Shown one piece after another: positions 21,354-34,289 of a stretch of 64,000 nt of DNA (position 1 is the stretch's first letter; each line of letters opens with the position of its first letter). The position numbers and the translations under genes were made by a program. The notes under the pieces are model-generated. The model ran no database searches, was not told the DNA's origin, and worked only from the letters and a program-made list of their open reading frames with translations. The DNA is from Simmondsia chinensis. Taxonomy: Eukaryota > Streptophyta > Magnoliopsida > Caryophyllales > Simmondsiaceae. Location: contig JAGTTD010000001.1 of assembly GCA_018398585.1 (NCBI GenBank), forward strand, positions 31,075,438-31,139,437, in the 5' to 3' direction.

Positions 21354-22676
21354 GAACTTGTTCATAAAATGTTTATGGACTACTAAAAGTTCAAGTGAGC
21401 CGAAGCAATGAGTATCTCATAAAATGTTTATGGATATACCTATGACCAAAGAGGGTACCAACAAGCTGTCACCAGATCCCATTAGAACTCTGAAGTTAAG
21501 CGTGCTTGTGCGAGAGCAATACCAGGATGGGTGACCTCCTGGGAAGTCTTCACACTCAGGTTGGGGGCACTCGAAAACAGCCTCTCTTCAGGGATAATAC
21601 CCTAAAGGGGGAAGGCTATGTACATCTGCCTCCCCAGACTCTGCTTAGGCGGGAGCCCTTGGGGCACTGGGCATGTATGGTTATACCTATGAAGACTAAA
21701 GTCTTGGATCTCTTAAAAGGTTCAAAGAATTAATGACTAAAGTTGGGATCAATTAGGTAACTTTATGAACTTACTTTGATTAGATCAAAGTAGTGGTTTA
21801 AGGAGAATTCTTATTTTTCTTTTTAGAAAGAGTTGTAGAAATTATCAATAATGTATTATTAAATATGGTAAGACTCATACGATGAGTCACATCTACATAT
21901 CAAAAGGTTTGTTATGTAAAAGGTTTTAAAAGTTCTCTAAAAGTACAACAGATAGATTGTGTTGGATAGATTGCCAGTATGAGGTACTATGTCTTAACAA
22001 CATGATACAACTTGTAGTGTAGATGATGTTTTAGGTACATTTTCAACCAGGTTATTGTCACATTAAGTACATGACAGCTTTGTTATAGTGGGAGGATGGT
22101 CAACGTCACCTGACAGATTCATGTCTTTAGTCTTAATGGTTAAGCATGATGGTGAATCCGATCCTTGGGACTACAATGTGACTCTTAAGTATAAAGATGC
22201 AGACCAATTAGTTAGGGTAATGAAAGTTAAAGTAATTGTATTTTGACTATGTCTGGAACTTGTAGAGGCTTCGAAAGACATTAAGTCCACTGGATTGGAT
22301 ATAAATAGATCTACAAGTATAAAGAGTCGAGTGGGTGAAAAGGTAGTGATCTTCAAAGCTAGATTGATGGCAGTGGGTTATATCGTAATGGAAGGAATCA
22401 TCTTTGGTAAACCCTTCTAGACAGGTGTCATACTTAAAGTCCACATGGATACTCTCATCTATTGTATTTCATATAATGATATACGGGAAATGGAAATCAA
22501 GGCGACATTTTCTAAATGGTCATCTTGGAAAGTTATGTATATGATAGAACCAGACAATTTTGTTGCCAAGAGTTAAGAACATATAGTATGCAAACTGAGG
22601 AAGTCTATTTGTAGACTTCCATGAGCATCTTGTTCATTGAATAGTAGTTTCGATGACGATTAATCAAGTCCTAGTG
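21354..22676 (+). pseudogene. CopL copy d: decayed copia pol fragment
   Basis: The plus strand matches 38695-39675 of CopL-c (for example TTCATAAAATGTTTATGGACTA and, near the end, AGTCTATTTGTAGACTT). Readable copia RT traces include ACKLRKSICRL-like sequence near 22590 and IEPDNFVAKS at about 22545-22580, matching the usual MxQPxGFV-K block. The reading frame is fully degraded. Cop1 cuts it at 21353, and its left continuation is not in the window. A SINE lies inside at 21446-21681. Confidence 0.7.
21446..21681 (+). mobile_element. SINE with 5S-rRNA-derived head
   Basis: The 236-bp unit is flanked by the 11-bp target duplication TATACCTATGA (21435-21445 and 21682-21692). Its first about 105 bp match plant 5S rRNA, including AGATCCCATTAGAACTC, GAAGTTAAGCGTGCTTG and GGATGGGTGACCTCCTGGGA, that is, the A-box, intermediate element and C-box of the internal pol III promoter. 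The second half is the angiosperm SINE body (GGGGGAAGGCTATGTACAT, GGCGGGAGCCCTTGGGGCAC). The tail lacks a TTG run. The target duplication shows that both parts moved as one unit. It is not a functional 5S gene. Confidence 0.9.
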
Positions 22677-22860
22677 TTTCTTAGCGTATATGACTTGCTC
22701 CTTGGTGCCCTTATTTGCTTATTTATTTGCCTATTTGCCTACTTGCCTATTATTTCCCTTGCATTTGCTTTCCATTGCATTTTTCATTCGTAATGCTTCC
22801 CTTATACTTTGTTTTTGCCCTTATGTTTTGACGTTCTCATGCTTCCATGCTTTGATGCTT
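22677..22860. other. Unassigned T-rich spacer
   Basis: It contains repeated TTTGCCTA/TTGCAT-type words (22705-22780). No domain or element signature is visible. Confidence 0.5.
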
Positions 22861-22994
22861 CTCAGGTTGGAGGTCCTTAAACACAACCTCCCTTTAGGGT
22901 AGCATCCTGAAAGGGAAGGCTACGTACATCCCAACTTCCACCTAGACCCTGCTTATGTGGGAGTCCTTGAGGCACTGGGACTGTTGTTGTTGCT
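22861..22994 (+). mobile_element. SINE copy lacking the 5S head
   Basis: It begins CTCAGGTTGGAGG, exactly where the 5S part ends in the 21446 copy. It continues with GGGAAGGCTACGTACATCCC, GGGAGTCCTTGAGGCACTGG and a (TTG) tail. The target duplication is not clear. It is probably a 5'-truncated copy of the same family. Confidence 0.8.
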
Positions 22995-24503
22995 ATTGCA
23001 TTGAAACAAAACTTTTCCTTCAATCTTTCCGAAAAATAAATTTTCAGTTAAATTATACTAAATAATAATTTAGAAAACCCTTAAAATAGTTCAAGGATTT
23101 TCGTTGTGGGAGAAAACCAAATTCCAAAACCTTACTTTTTGTTAATTGTCATAACAAAAAAAAGTTTAAAAAGGAAAAATACACCAATTCCCAATGCCAC
23201 GTGTCAATTGTCCATTGGCCAAGATAGTTAGGCACGAATTGGTAACTAGGGCTGCCTAGCATGCGAATCGTACCGTCATAGGGCGACATGTGTTGCACCA
23301 TGATTAGCTTGAAGCCATAGGCATGGATCGCATCTGTTATGTACGCGTTTACCTTTTTTTTGGTGCAAATTCTCACATGTATTAAATTCATCTCATTAAA
23401 TATTATTCGGTAAAATCAATTTATTTATCCTATGAATTATGTTTAGCAAAATAAATTTATTTAACTTATTAATAAATAATTCATCTCATGAAATCATTTT
23501 AAATATTTTCCAACGATGCTTAAGTTTAAGCTTGCGAAGGGATTTCGGGGACAATCTAACTTTAGCTCCAAATGGATAAAATCTTATTATCATCCCAAGA
23601 TAACAATTGATTACCATTTAGTAAAAACTTAATTTTACTAAATAAGTTTTACTGCACTCTACAATTAAATATATTCACTCAAGAATCTCCCAAATAACAT
23701 TCATTACAACAATTAACCCCTCAACCAAATATCCGTGAGAAAAAGTAACTTTAAATACTATCGTTATTTTCTCATATCTCTTGCCATAGTTCCCGACTCA
23801 CCCTTCTCGAACGATTCAATAATATATAAATAATTTCCCTATTAATTCTAAATTTCAAACATATGAAATACTTTGGCCAGAGATTTTAGAATCTATTCGT
23901 ATATTTGAGAATCAACTAAGGGGACATCTTTATATCGTTAGACTATTCCCGCCACACTTCATGCCTTTACCCAATGCACGTAAATTCAACTCAACACACT
24001 TTGACTAATCCTTTTGGCACATCAAAGCAACAAACAATCCACGCATGTGTTAAAATTCTTTCCTGGATTTAGAGTTATCGTCTTGCAAAATTAATTATTT
24101 CTTATAGAACTTAAAAAACAAATAATTTAGGCTGTCCCGCTCAGTGTTCCAATCATATTTACAACACCAACATGATACTCTTGGATCCCTATCCACATGG
24201 CCAAAACAAATTACTAAAAGTATTATATTATAGTCTTATTAGAGAAATTGTCCAAACTTATCACTAACTAAGAACATACGTTGATGACATATCACTGATT
24301 TGATCTAAGTCTTCCTGCGGTTCAATCTGATTGACCACTTAAACTAAACTTGATATGTCATCTTGGACTGCATCTATCTCATGGAGCATTTCAGAAAACA
24401 ATCACATGCATGGTTAACTCATATAACATAATCAAACAATGAATAAATAAAATAAATTTATTTATTTAATTTTTAAAACTAACTAATTGGGTTTCCCAAG
24501 ACA
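22995..24503 (-). repeat. CopL-a 3' LTR (~1.5 kb)
   Basis: It aligns with the copy b LTR: TTCATCTCATGAA, the GGGACAATCTAACTTTAGCTCCAAATGG block (shared in two parts) and ACAACCCCTC segments occur in the same order in both. The left edge is approximate. Confidence 0.7.
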
Positions 24504-27500
24504 ACAATTCCAAAAATCTCCCACTTGTCCAAAATCCAATAAGCCTTGCATTGCATTGTTATCCGCTATGGATTTGTCAACTCTTTAACTATAAACGTTG
24601 ACCAATATCGATCTGTCACTTTCTCATTCTTTTGCTCACATGCTTTCATCATTTAAGAACCTTCTGAGTCAAGTATTTTACTCAACAACTCCATAGCTAT
24701 CAAGTATCCAACTTCCTTCATAAAGTAAACAACAAAAGGCTGCATCACTCTTCACCATCTTGACTCCCACTACAAGTATAAATAGGAATTTTGACACCGA
24801 ATGTCTAAACTCCCTTTTAAAACAAATGATTCATGATAAACTCAACGTCCTTTCTTAGAATTTCATTAAAGATTGACCCTAAAAACTTAATGTGCTCATC
24901 TTGGTTCTTTCAAATTTTAACTAATTAGATAATTGAACCTTAATAGCTCATAACAATTTTACACCATTCTTAATAAGTAGAATGTTATGCGTAAAAAAAC
25001 ACTTAGAACGTCTCTATTTTCTTGTCATGTAACTTGTACACTGATGGTTCACCAACCATTAATTCAAATCCCTAAGACGTGATTAACCGTCATTAAATCT
25101 ACTATTCAATGAACAAGATGCTTATTTCTGCCTACAAATAGATTAGCTCCATTTGCATACTGTATGCTCCTGACTCTTGGCAACAAACTTGTCTAATTGT
25201 ATCATATACATAACCTTTCAAGATAAAAATTCAGAAAACATCGTCTTTACTTCCATTCCCATGCCTCATCACAATGAGATACAATGGAAAAGAGCAGCCT
25301 TATGGACTTAAGCATAACATTTGGCTAGAAGGTTCCATCAAAGACAATTCCTTCTAATAGGGTATTAACCTACAGCCATAAATCTGGCATTGAAGGTCTC
25401 TACCTTCTTGTCCAATGAACTCTTTATACTTATAGATCTATTTAGATCCAGTCTAATTGAATTAGTTTCTTTCGATGCCTCTACAAGCTCCAGACTTAGT
25501 TAAAATACAATTACTTTAACTTAACTTTCATTGCTCTGACTTAATGGTCTGCATCTTTACACTTAAGAGTTTCATTGTAGTCTAAGGATCAGATTCATCA
25601 TCATTCTTAACTGTTAAGACTAAAGACATGAATCCTTCAAGTGACCTTGACCATCCTCCCACTACACCATAACTCCAATGTACTTTGTGTGACAATAACC
25701 TAGTTGTATCAAGCTATATAGACACAGTATCTCATATTGTCAATCTGACACAAGCTATCTGTTGTGCTTTTAAAACACTTTCTAAAAGATCTTACATAAG
25801 AAACCTTTTGATATGTAAACATGACTCATCATATGAATCCTACCATATTCAAAAAGACACTATTGATCCTTTCTACAACTCTTTGTAATAAGGATCAATA
25901 AGAATTCTCCTGAAAAAAACCACTTCAATCTAATTAAAGTCACTTCATATAATTACCTAACTAATCGCAACTTGAGTCTTTATTTCTTTGAACCTTTCAA
26001 AGAATTCAAGACTTCAGTCTTCATAGATATATCCATACATAAACTAATCAAGTAGTCATTCATAAACGTTTTATGAAATTCTCATCACTTCCGCTCGCTT
26101 GATATTTTAGCAATCCATAACCATTTTATGAACAAATCCTAGCAGCTTAAAGGTTCTGGTACCTTTACACTTAAAAGCACTTTCAGTCACCATTAATTCT
26201 AGCATGATTCACATACCGATTATCATTCATGTACTTAATGATCCATAAGACAAATCAAACCAGTTTAAAATCATATTGGATTAATGTGACCTAAGATTAA
26301 GTAGCACTTAAGAGCTATATGATTTCCGGAATTTCTTCTTTTATATGGTTACACAGCCTAGCTTGTATTAGACTAATAAATCATCGTTAACATAGTTTTG
26401 ATTAAAATAAGTCAGCTATCTACCAATGTACCCTTTTACATAACATTTTATTTATATAACTATCAGTCTATTTTTCAAAAAAATAACAGAAAGACTATTT
26501 CAAAAATAGTGAATAAAATCAAATTTCTAAAGTACATCAAGATGGTTACTAAAATACAACGCTACATTTCTTGACTAAAACTACTATCGCTTGATGCCCT
26601 TACCGAAAAGCCATTCACCAGAACACTAGTAAACTACCTACTAGTCACAACTAGAGGAAACAGGATATCATATATCTTGTCATGTAAGCTTTCGATCTTG
26701 GTAACAATAGAATCTAATTATTTAGGCAATTCCTTTTAAAGTCGAGCACTTTTATTAAAGAGGAAAAATTATTTTGACTCGCGTTTATTTTACCCTCTTA
26801 AGGTTTCTAATTCCTAAGGTAGATGCTTACCTTAAGTGGACTCTTCTCTTAGTTTTCATGGCACCTTTTTCTTATAAACTGTTCTCATGCTACTAGTTCT
26901 CTAACCAAACATTTCTCTAGAGTATCTGATCATCTATATTACAATTGACGATTCAAGAATCAAATACTAGAATAAGTTCGACATCTAATGTCGGATTCTT
27001 GCTTCCGACTAAATCTTTAGACTAGTTTCCAATTTCCCATAGAATCTCCAGGGCTTTCCTAGCCACTATAGTTTTGTTTTTTTTATCTTCTTTGTTTGAA
27101 AATAGGGTTGATTTTCTTTAATCATTGCTAACTTTAATTTCAACTTAGTAGATCTACTAGTAGGAACCTAGAGAACTCTGAGCATCTCCTAGTGCTCTAG
27201 ATGTATTAAACATATCATATTATAGTGAAAAAAATAGAAAATATAAGACATACCAGTATCGATTACAATACATAATTTAACAACCAGTCTAAAATCAAAA
27301 AACTGTAAAACATGTCGTATAACATACAAGATTACTTTTCTTACTTTTTAGAAAACAATCAAAGTTTGGAGTTCACATTTCAAAACTTACATGTATGCCA
27401 TGGAGACCCATCCCAACCACCCAAAACTCCCCATCAGTGAGGCCAAATTGAGACATCAAAAGGGTAAGAACATTTCTCAATAATCTGATCATATTAGACT

Positions 27501-27771
27501 AGTAATCTAAATCCTTCAACTCTTTGGATATCTAATCTAATTAGATCAGATTTAGACTTGTGCTTCTTGATTGAATCATGAATCATCTAAAAGTTTAAAC
27601 AATTAAAAATTTTAACAAATATTCAATCTTGTTATTAAACCTTTTTAACAACAATATCCAAGATAACCTTTTTCTTTTTAATAAAATTCCAAATTTTATA
27701 TTTTTCGTAATTCTACATACTCCTAATTTATCAAACCAGATGTTTTAACAATAATGAACATATTCAGAGTT
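24504..27771 (-). pseudogene. CopL-a interior: copia gag-pol relic
   Basis: No open frame survives. On the minus strand, RT traces at about 25170-25520 match the plus-strand relics of copies c and d (RARFMAVG-like and KVMYMIQLDKFVAKSQEHTVCK). The leader end at 27370-27700 matches the leader of copy c at 36080-36250 and 37840-37930. The order agrees with copia RT upstream of the 3' LTR. It is very AT-rich, and many frameshifts are present. Confidence 0.65.
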
Positions 27772-27784
27772 GGCTCGGATACCA
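27772..27784 (-). other. CopL-a primer-binding site
   Basis: The minus strand reads TGGTATCCGAGCC, close to the tRNA-Met complement. It lies two bases from the LTR start at 27787. Confidence 0.75.
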
Positions 27785-27938
27785 ATTGTCGGAAACGTAT
27801 TTCAAAAAATTTTCCTTAAACAACTACAGTGGGCACAACGAAAAATCTGTTTAAAATTCTTAATTTTAAATCTAATGCCCTAATCTAATTTAAACTATTA
27901 AATTAGACCTAAGTTTTACTCTAATAGGCACATAATAC

Positions 27939-30198
27939 TGTTGGGAAAAACATAAAATTTTGTTGGAAAATAAACTCTGATGCCGACTATGGGGTCCACA
28001 GTTCTCAACTATGGTCACAACAATAGGCACCTATTAGAGCACTTAGAGTAGGAGACTCTTCCCTCTACCTAAGCCCCTGGTCGGAGAGTCACGCTTCGTG
28101 ACACCTCACGTGCGAGAGTCCCCTGGAATAGGCTTATCTCTATAAACCCTTTGCCCTAATACCGGTTGTTGGGATGAATTTCAAAAATTCTCCCTAAAGT
28201 TTACATAGCGGAACAGGTTTAGAATTCATAACTCTAAACCTAGGGTCGATTTAAAATTCCTTATTTTAAATCAACTAACTTAAATTCATAATTTAAATCA
28301 ATAGGTCTAAATTCTTAATTTAGATCTACAGGCCTTTTACTATAATACATTCATAACAATACATAAACTTAAATAGGTATAATAATAAATATTGTAAATA
28401 AATAGGAAAGCGAAACTAAAAGAAGAAGGAATGAAAAACATACCTGGAATTGCTCCAACAAAAGAAAAACCAGAAAGACAATAATATTCTTCAAAATCAA
28501 GACCCCGAGACCTTCTACGCAATGACCTCGAACTGCCCGGAAGATGGGCTCCAAAAAATATTAAAATGAGAAAAGAAAATTTTCCACGGAAAATTTTCTC
28601 TCCAATTAGGTATCCGAAATAATTTCAGAAGCCCTAAAGAAATATTTCAACTTGCATGCCAAACCTCGGAATAAGCCCCTCTATTTAATATACCGGAGTG
28701 AAAAATTATTAAAATAACAATGTGGGATGCGCACAGTTCAAATTAAAATGTGTCGTTTTATTTAAACAATGATTAAAACGCTGCGTTTCAACTAGCCAAA
28801 GTGCGTCTGTTTTTTAATTTAAACCACGTGACACGTGGCGGCTTCCCATTGGTCCGTGCACGTGCACATGGATACCCAGGGGCATTGACCCAGCGCGTGA
28901 CACGTGTCGCCCGCTGGTTCGTCGGATCCGGAGTGCAAGGATCGACACTGTTTATCAACGCGATTTTTTTTTTTTTTTTTTGCTTTGTTTCTCACATGTA
29001 AAAATTCATCTTATGAATTTTAATTTTCCAAAATTATTTTATTTGATAATTTTTAAATTTTATTCCTCTCATGAATAATATTTGGCAAAATTAATTTACC
29101 CATCTTATGGATAAATAATTCATCTCATGAATTCTTTAATATTTTTTCAATGGCAATAAATATAGAAGCTTACGCATGGACCTTAGGGACAATTTAAATC
29201 TAGCTCCAAATGGGTTAAATTAAATCATCTCAAGATATTAATTCAATTACCAGTTAATGAGACTTACTTTCACTAAATAAATTTCACTGCACTCCAGACT
29301 TAAATTATTTATTTGATATCTCCTTAATAGACTGTATTGATGACAACAACCCCTCCACTAGATGTCCATGACAAAGGATAAATATAACCACTAACATTAT
29401 CCTTCTCACAGCTTCTGCATTAGTTACCAACTCGCCCTTCACTGAATAAGTCACTTATACTCGAACATATTCATAGTATAAATTCCAAATGTCAAACACT
29501 TAGAATACTTTGGCCAAAGTTTCCGAACTATTCAAATATTTGCGAATCAACTAAGGGGACATCTGTATCTCATAAGAGACTGTAGATTCTCTATTGAATA
29601 CCTGATCCTTGTCACACTTCAAGCCGCTACCCAGTGTACGTGGGATTTCAATCATTCGCTTAGACCATACTTATATTATACCAATGTAACTAGTGCTCCA
29701 TGCACAAGTCCAGAATACTCTCAGGATTTAGAGTCCTCATTCAAATAGTACGACATGAATCACTCATGTCTGACAGTAGTCTAGAAATAAGTAACCCACA
29801 TGGTCAACCCAGTGTGTCAATCTTATTAAACACACTAACTTAACACTTTTGGATCTCCATCCACATGACCAAGACAAGCCATCTAAAGTGTCACGTTATA
29901 GTCTTAATATACAAGTGGTCCAAACTTGTCTTTGAGTACGAGTCTTTCAAACAACAATCCATACCATTTGTTCCAAGTCTATCTGTGGCTTAGTCTCATA
30001 AACCACTTAGAACAAACATGTAAATTATAGTCTGAGGACTACACTCATCACATGGATGTCTCCCAAAAGAAAATCACATGCAGTATAAATGCTCACATAC
30101 ACAAATTTAACTAGAAAACGACTGGAGCTTTAATTTTATTTTTTAATTAAAATAATATATCCAGTATAAATCTGGATTTTAGGACACTGTTCCTAACA
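27939..30198 (-). repeat. CopL-b 3' LTR (~2.26 kb)
   Basis: It runs TGTTGGGAAAAA to TTCCTAACA and is followed by the polypurine-tract complement CCTCCCACTTGTCC. The first 300 bp match 34290-34588. A second LTR-like start, TGTTGGGATG, lies at 28167. The bases left of it read, on the minus strand, CGGTATTAGGGC, resembling a decayed primer-binding site. A poly-T run is at about 28964-28981. Confidence 0.8.
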
Positions 30199-30213
30199 AC
30201 CTCCCACTTGTCC
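30199..30213 (-). other. CopL-b polypurine tract
   Basis: The minus strand reads GGACAAGTGGGAGGT directly before the 3' LTR start. Confidence 0.8.
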
Positions 30214-31640
30214 TAAATCATGTTTCTGACAAAGTCCATACTCACCCCTTTTAAGTTTGAACCAAAAATCTACTGAGCCTAACCCTAAGTGAGCACAATT
30301 ACTCTATTGCAAAGTCAGCAATACAATACTGCTTGACATTCCCCTCACTAATGGCTTTCACTCCAATGGTAAGGACATACTTAGATGTCGAACGTCTATC
30401 ATATTAATCTGACGGGAAGTCTTAAATCAATATAACCAACTGGAACCAGCTCGTCACATTGAAAGATCAGCATAGGATCTCTAGTTCTTCTCAAGAACTA
30501 GAGAAAACACTTCACTGCCACCTAGTCCATTGGACCCAGATTAGACCAACACCTGCATACTATCTCATAGCATGGCAGACATCAAGTCTCGTGCACAACA
30601 TGGCATACTTGAGGCTCCCACTGCCAAAGCATATGGAGTATTCCTCAATTGCTCCTCCTCTTGAGGTGTCCCAAAACACTGCTTAAAATAAAGAGGGACT
30701 CTATGCTATACCTTGACAACATCTTATCCATATAAGTGGCTAAAGAAAGACCTAACATCCTACTCTTACGACCTCATAGAAGCTTAATCTTAAGAGCAGA
30801 GCTGGATTCTCTTATGTCTTTCATATTGAGCTATCATGGCAACCAAGTCCTTATAGCTAATGACACCCCTACATCATTCTCAATGAGTAGTATATCATTG
30901 ACATACAATACTAAGAAAGTTACTACTTTCTCTTAATGTCATTTTCACATGGTTCGTTTAACCCATCACTTTAAAACTATAAGACTTAATTGCTTCATGG
31001 TGGGTAAAAGGATCAGATTTAGTGCCACGATCAACCACTAAGGCTCCCGCTATGAACCTGTCAGGTGTCTCGACAATCCTCCCACCACACCTAAGCTCTC
31101 GTGTACTTGGAACATTCTCGTTCCAATTAGTAGGTGCATCCAATGCTCCCACTATAACTTAAGTTGTGTCTAGCTGTTCAGAATTATTATCATTTGCCTT
31201 TAATACTATTTTATTTTTGTTTTGTAGCTTACTTGCAAAATCCTCCTCCAAGTATTTCACATTGTTCACATATGTAAGGAAAAACAACACGAATAAATCA
31301 TAAACACACGTTCCTTAGTAAATAAAAATTTTATTTCTTGAAATAAAGGTTCACAACCATATAAAAAAAAAAATGAATAACAATTATTCTACAAACCACA
31401 TAAGTCAAATTCCTGTCCAATGCAGGTATAAATAAACAAAACCTTTTAAAACAAAACTCTAACACTAAAGACTAAGCTAACGCTTCCTACTACTAAGACT
31501 GCCACTCTTGTACCGCCTTCAGCTATCAGGTACAGCTCCCATCATGTAGCTTCCTAGTTGGCCTGAGCCCCTGTAACATATTACAAACTTGGTTAGTTGA
31601 ACTTGAGTCCACATACCAGGAATCTGGTGAACTCACAACT
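30214..31640 (-). pseudogene. CopL-b pol remnant (integrase/RT linker, RNase H)
   Basis: Minus-strand 30958-31152 encodes a stretch with LRCGGRIVETPDRFI, matching the 'RRSGRVVxxPDRF' motif that links copia integrase to RT. To the left (30400-30940) are traces of RT/RNase H. The integrase core and most of RT are missing, since only about 1.4 kb lies between protease and LTR. It is an internal deletion derivative. Confidence 0.65.
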
Positions 31641-32450
31641 ACACAGGACTCAAATCAGTGAGCTATCAACATACCTTTACCAGATGGTTTAGAAGTCTTT
31701 GCAGGAAGAGTTGCCAAGTACTTTACGCAGTTTCTCTTTCAGTGGCCCATCTTTTCGCAAAAGTGACACTTTCCTTTTGCTGGCCTTTTGTTAGGATTAG
31801 TCGCTACACTAGCAACTTTGCCTTTGTCTTTCTTTCCAGTCAGTCCCTTATTCTACTTGCTCCCTCTAGTCCCCAATACCTGAGTCAAGTGGACACTCCC
31901 CTTGGCTTGCATAACACCCTCTGCTACCTATAGCTCTTTCATCAGCTCAGGTAATGAATAATCCTTATTATTCATTGTGTAGTTCAGCCTGAACTAAGTA
32001 AAAGTGCCAGACAGAGAGCTGAGGATGATGTCCTGTTGAGACTGACTATCAATCTTTGCACCCAGAATCTCCAACTCAGACAAGCACGCCGTCATTTTCA
32101 TGAAGTGCTCCTGAAATAGGGACCCTTCTGACACCCTCATGTTCAAGAGCTTACTCATCAGCTCTTGCCTAGCTGCCCTATCTTGACCACCAAACATTTT
32201 CTTTAAATGTTTGATCATCTCAGCTGCTGTTTCCATCTCAAGCATCTAATGCTTGAGTACATTGGTTACAGAGGCCAAAATGTAACATCTGGCTAACTCA
32301 TTAGCCTTATTCCAGCATTCATAACGCTCTTTAACAGCAACTGCAGAATTATTAGCAGGCACCGTAGGTCGAGCTTCAGTGAGAGAAAACTTATTACCCT
32401 CATGTATTAACACTATGTCCAGGTTCATTTTCTAGGTGAAGTAATTCGGT
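31641..32450 (-). pseudogene. CopL-b gag, zinc knuckle and protease start
   Basis: Minus-strand 31994-32245 reads MIKHLKKMFGGQDRAARQEL and MKMTACLSELEILGAKIDS, the copia UBN2 gag domain. N-terminal residues are at 32246-32428 (LTEARPTVPANNSAVAVKER). Near 31700-31760 is a knuckle, CHFCEKMGH, and about 31590-31620 a protease trace, DSWYVDSSSTNQVC, where D-S-G has become D-S-S. A stop separates 32246 from 32245, and further stops follow. Confidence 0.8.
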
Positions 32451-34274
32451 CCAGTTAAAGAATTATTTTTTAGAATTGAGTGAAGTGCACTAGTCACAGC
32501 CATTTCATAAACACTGTAAATGTAAACAATCATGTAACTACCTTATATGAGTCATGTATAATGCAATGATATATATTCTTTCAATTTCGCATACACAATA
32601 AGTCAGATATCCACCAAATTGTACTATCATGCATACAATGATGACCCAAACATACCACTCCTTACTCCCAGGCAGCGGGGTCGTACGAAGCTAGTTCAGG
32701 TGAGAACTATTCTCAATTAACCTGTTTTTCTTGTAACTCTTACTAAATATGATTAACTCACCACTTTACCTTAGTCTCTAACATGACACAACAGAGCTCC
32801 TCGGGGAGGCTAATGCATCACGCTAGTCAAGTGTAAACTATTACCTAAACCTCCATACAAATACATGAAATACTCCACGGCAGTGTGGTTGCATCGCTTC
32901 TTTGCACTTTGGTTTATCCTAAAGAAGTCTAACCTTGTAATCTGCAAACCGACATCTTCCGCAGGGAGGTCTATCGATCTACTATATTGCTAGACCGGTA
33001 ATGGAGACGGTGAGGTTACAACAATTGAAAACTCGCTCCCACTTGATTTTTATAACTAGTGATTTTTAATTAACTTGCATTTACAACTTGGATTATCTCA
33101 TGATCCCCTTTAGAATCTCATCCTAAAACTAACCAAAATTAATTAATTAATTTATTCAAAATATTATGGTTTTACAGTATATATTATCTCATAATCTTAC
33201 ATTAGAATCTCATTCTAAAATCCAATCAATAAAATTAATTAATTAATTTTAATTAAACAATACCAACATTTAATTTAGATTTTCACATAATCTACTTTTC
33301 AAATTCTAATTCCAAAACTAAATTAAAAATAATTTTATTAAAAAATAATAGCGATTTTGTGCTTAAACTATCCCATAGACTATTTTTCAAAATCTTATTC
33401 TAAAATCAAACAAGCATAAACTATCCACTAGTCTAGTTTAGAATCTTATTCTAAAATTTAACTTTTATTTTAAAAATAAAGTTAACTTAGACTATCTTAT
33501 AATCTACTTCAGAATCTTCTTCTAAAATAATTTCAAATAACTTTTATTTAAAATAACACTAATTTATAACTTAAATTATATCATAATTTAATTTAGAATC
33601 TCATTCTAAAAAGGAAATTAGTTAATAAAATAATTAACTTAATTATTATGTAAATTAGTATTGATGTCTACACGTCCCAAAATAAAATAAAATAACCTTT
33701 TTTTAAATTCTCAAAATTAAAATATTTAATTTTAAAATAAATTATATCTAATCTCATTAGATCAATTATCCAATTTTATAAAAATTAATTGAATCTAATC
33801 TCATTAGATCAATTTTGTCCATTATTAAAAATATTTGAATCTAATCTTATTAGATCAATTTTGTCTGATTTCGTAAATCATGACTGAGAACGTACAATCT
33901 CATTATACGAAAAACATAATTGCAAATTTATGTGTTATTCCGAATTAACAATTAATTCATTAACAATTTAAACAATTTAAATCGTTACTATAAACAACCT
34001 AGTTAACTATTAAATCTTTTAACCGATTTAAATAATTTAAATCGATACTTTAAATAACCTAGTTAACTATTAACTCCTTTAATGATTCAAACAATTTAAA
34101 TCATAAATACAAACAATCATTTGAATTTAATCATTGATTTAAACAATTTAAATTGAACCGTCAAATTAAACTAACTTTCTTTCTTAATAAAATCTCTATT
34201 TTATAAAATCGCAAATCTATTTATTTCGATCTTATTATACCTAGTCATGTATATCATAAATGTAATCAGAAGCT
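32451..34274 (-). other. CopL-b leader with degenerate repeats
   Basis: This is a non-coding leader. 33060-33640 is an AT-rich set of degenerate tandem units of roughly 80-110 bp sharing GAATCTCATTCTAAAA. 33740-33870 repeats TCTAATCTCATTAGATCAATT about three times, each a partial palindrome. The CTCCTCGGGGAGG/ACCGGTAATGGAG segment (32790-33010) corresponds to the duplicated leader segment in copy c (37050-37900). Confidence 0.65.
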
Positions 34275-34287
34275 GGCTCTGATACCA
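34275..34287 (-). other. CopL-b primer-binding site
   Basis: The minus strand reads TGGTATCAGAGCC, an exact match to the classical initiator tRNA-Met complement of plant retrotransposons. It lies two bases from the LTR at 34290. Confidence 0.88.
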
Positions 34288-34289
34288 TT

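Larger units (their letters stand above)
22995..27938 (-). mobile_element. CopL copy a: long-LTR copia element, decayed
   Basis: Minus-strand element. The 3' LTR occupies about 22995-24503, followed by a polypurine-tract complement (CTCCCACTTGTCC at about 24518-24530). The decayed interior lies at 24531-27771. A primer-binding site (27772-27784) and the start of the 5' LTR (TGTCGGAAACG at 27787) complete the order. The right LTR is cut at 27938 by copy b. The LTR is homologous over most of its length to 28167-30198 of copy b. Copies b, c and d belong to the same family. Confidence 0.8.

Noticed and set aside
21446..21550. Possible functional 5S rRNA gene.
   Set aside because: The 5' end is degenerate, it is fused to a SINE body and enclosed in a target-site duplication. 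It is a SINE head.
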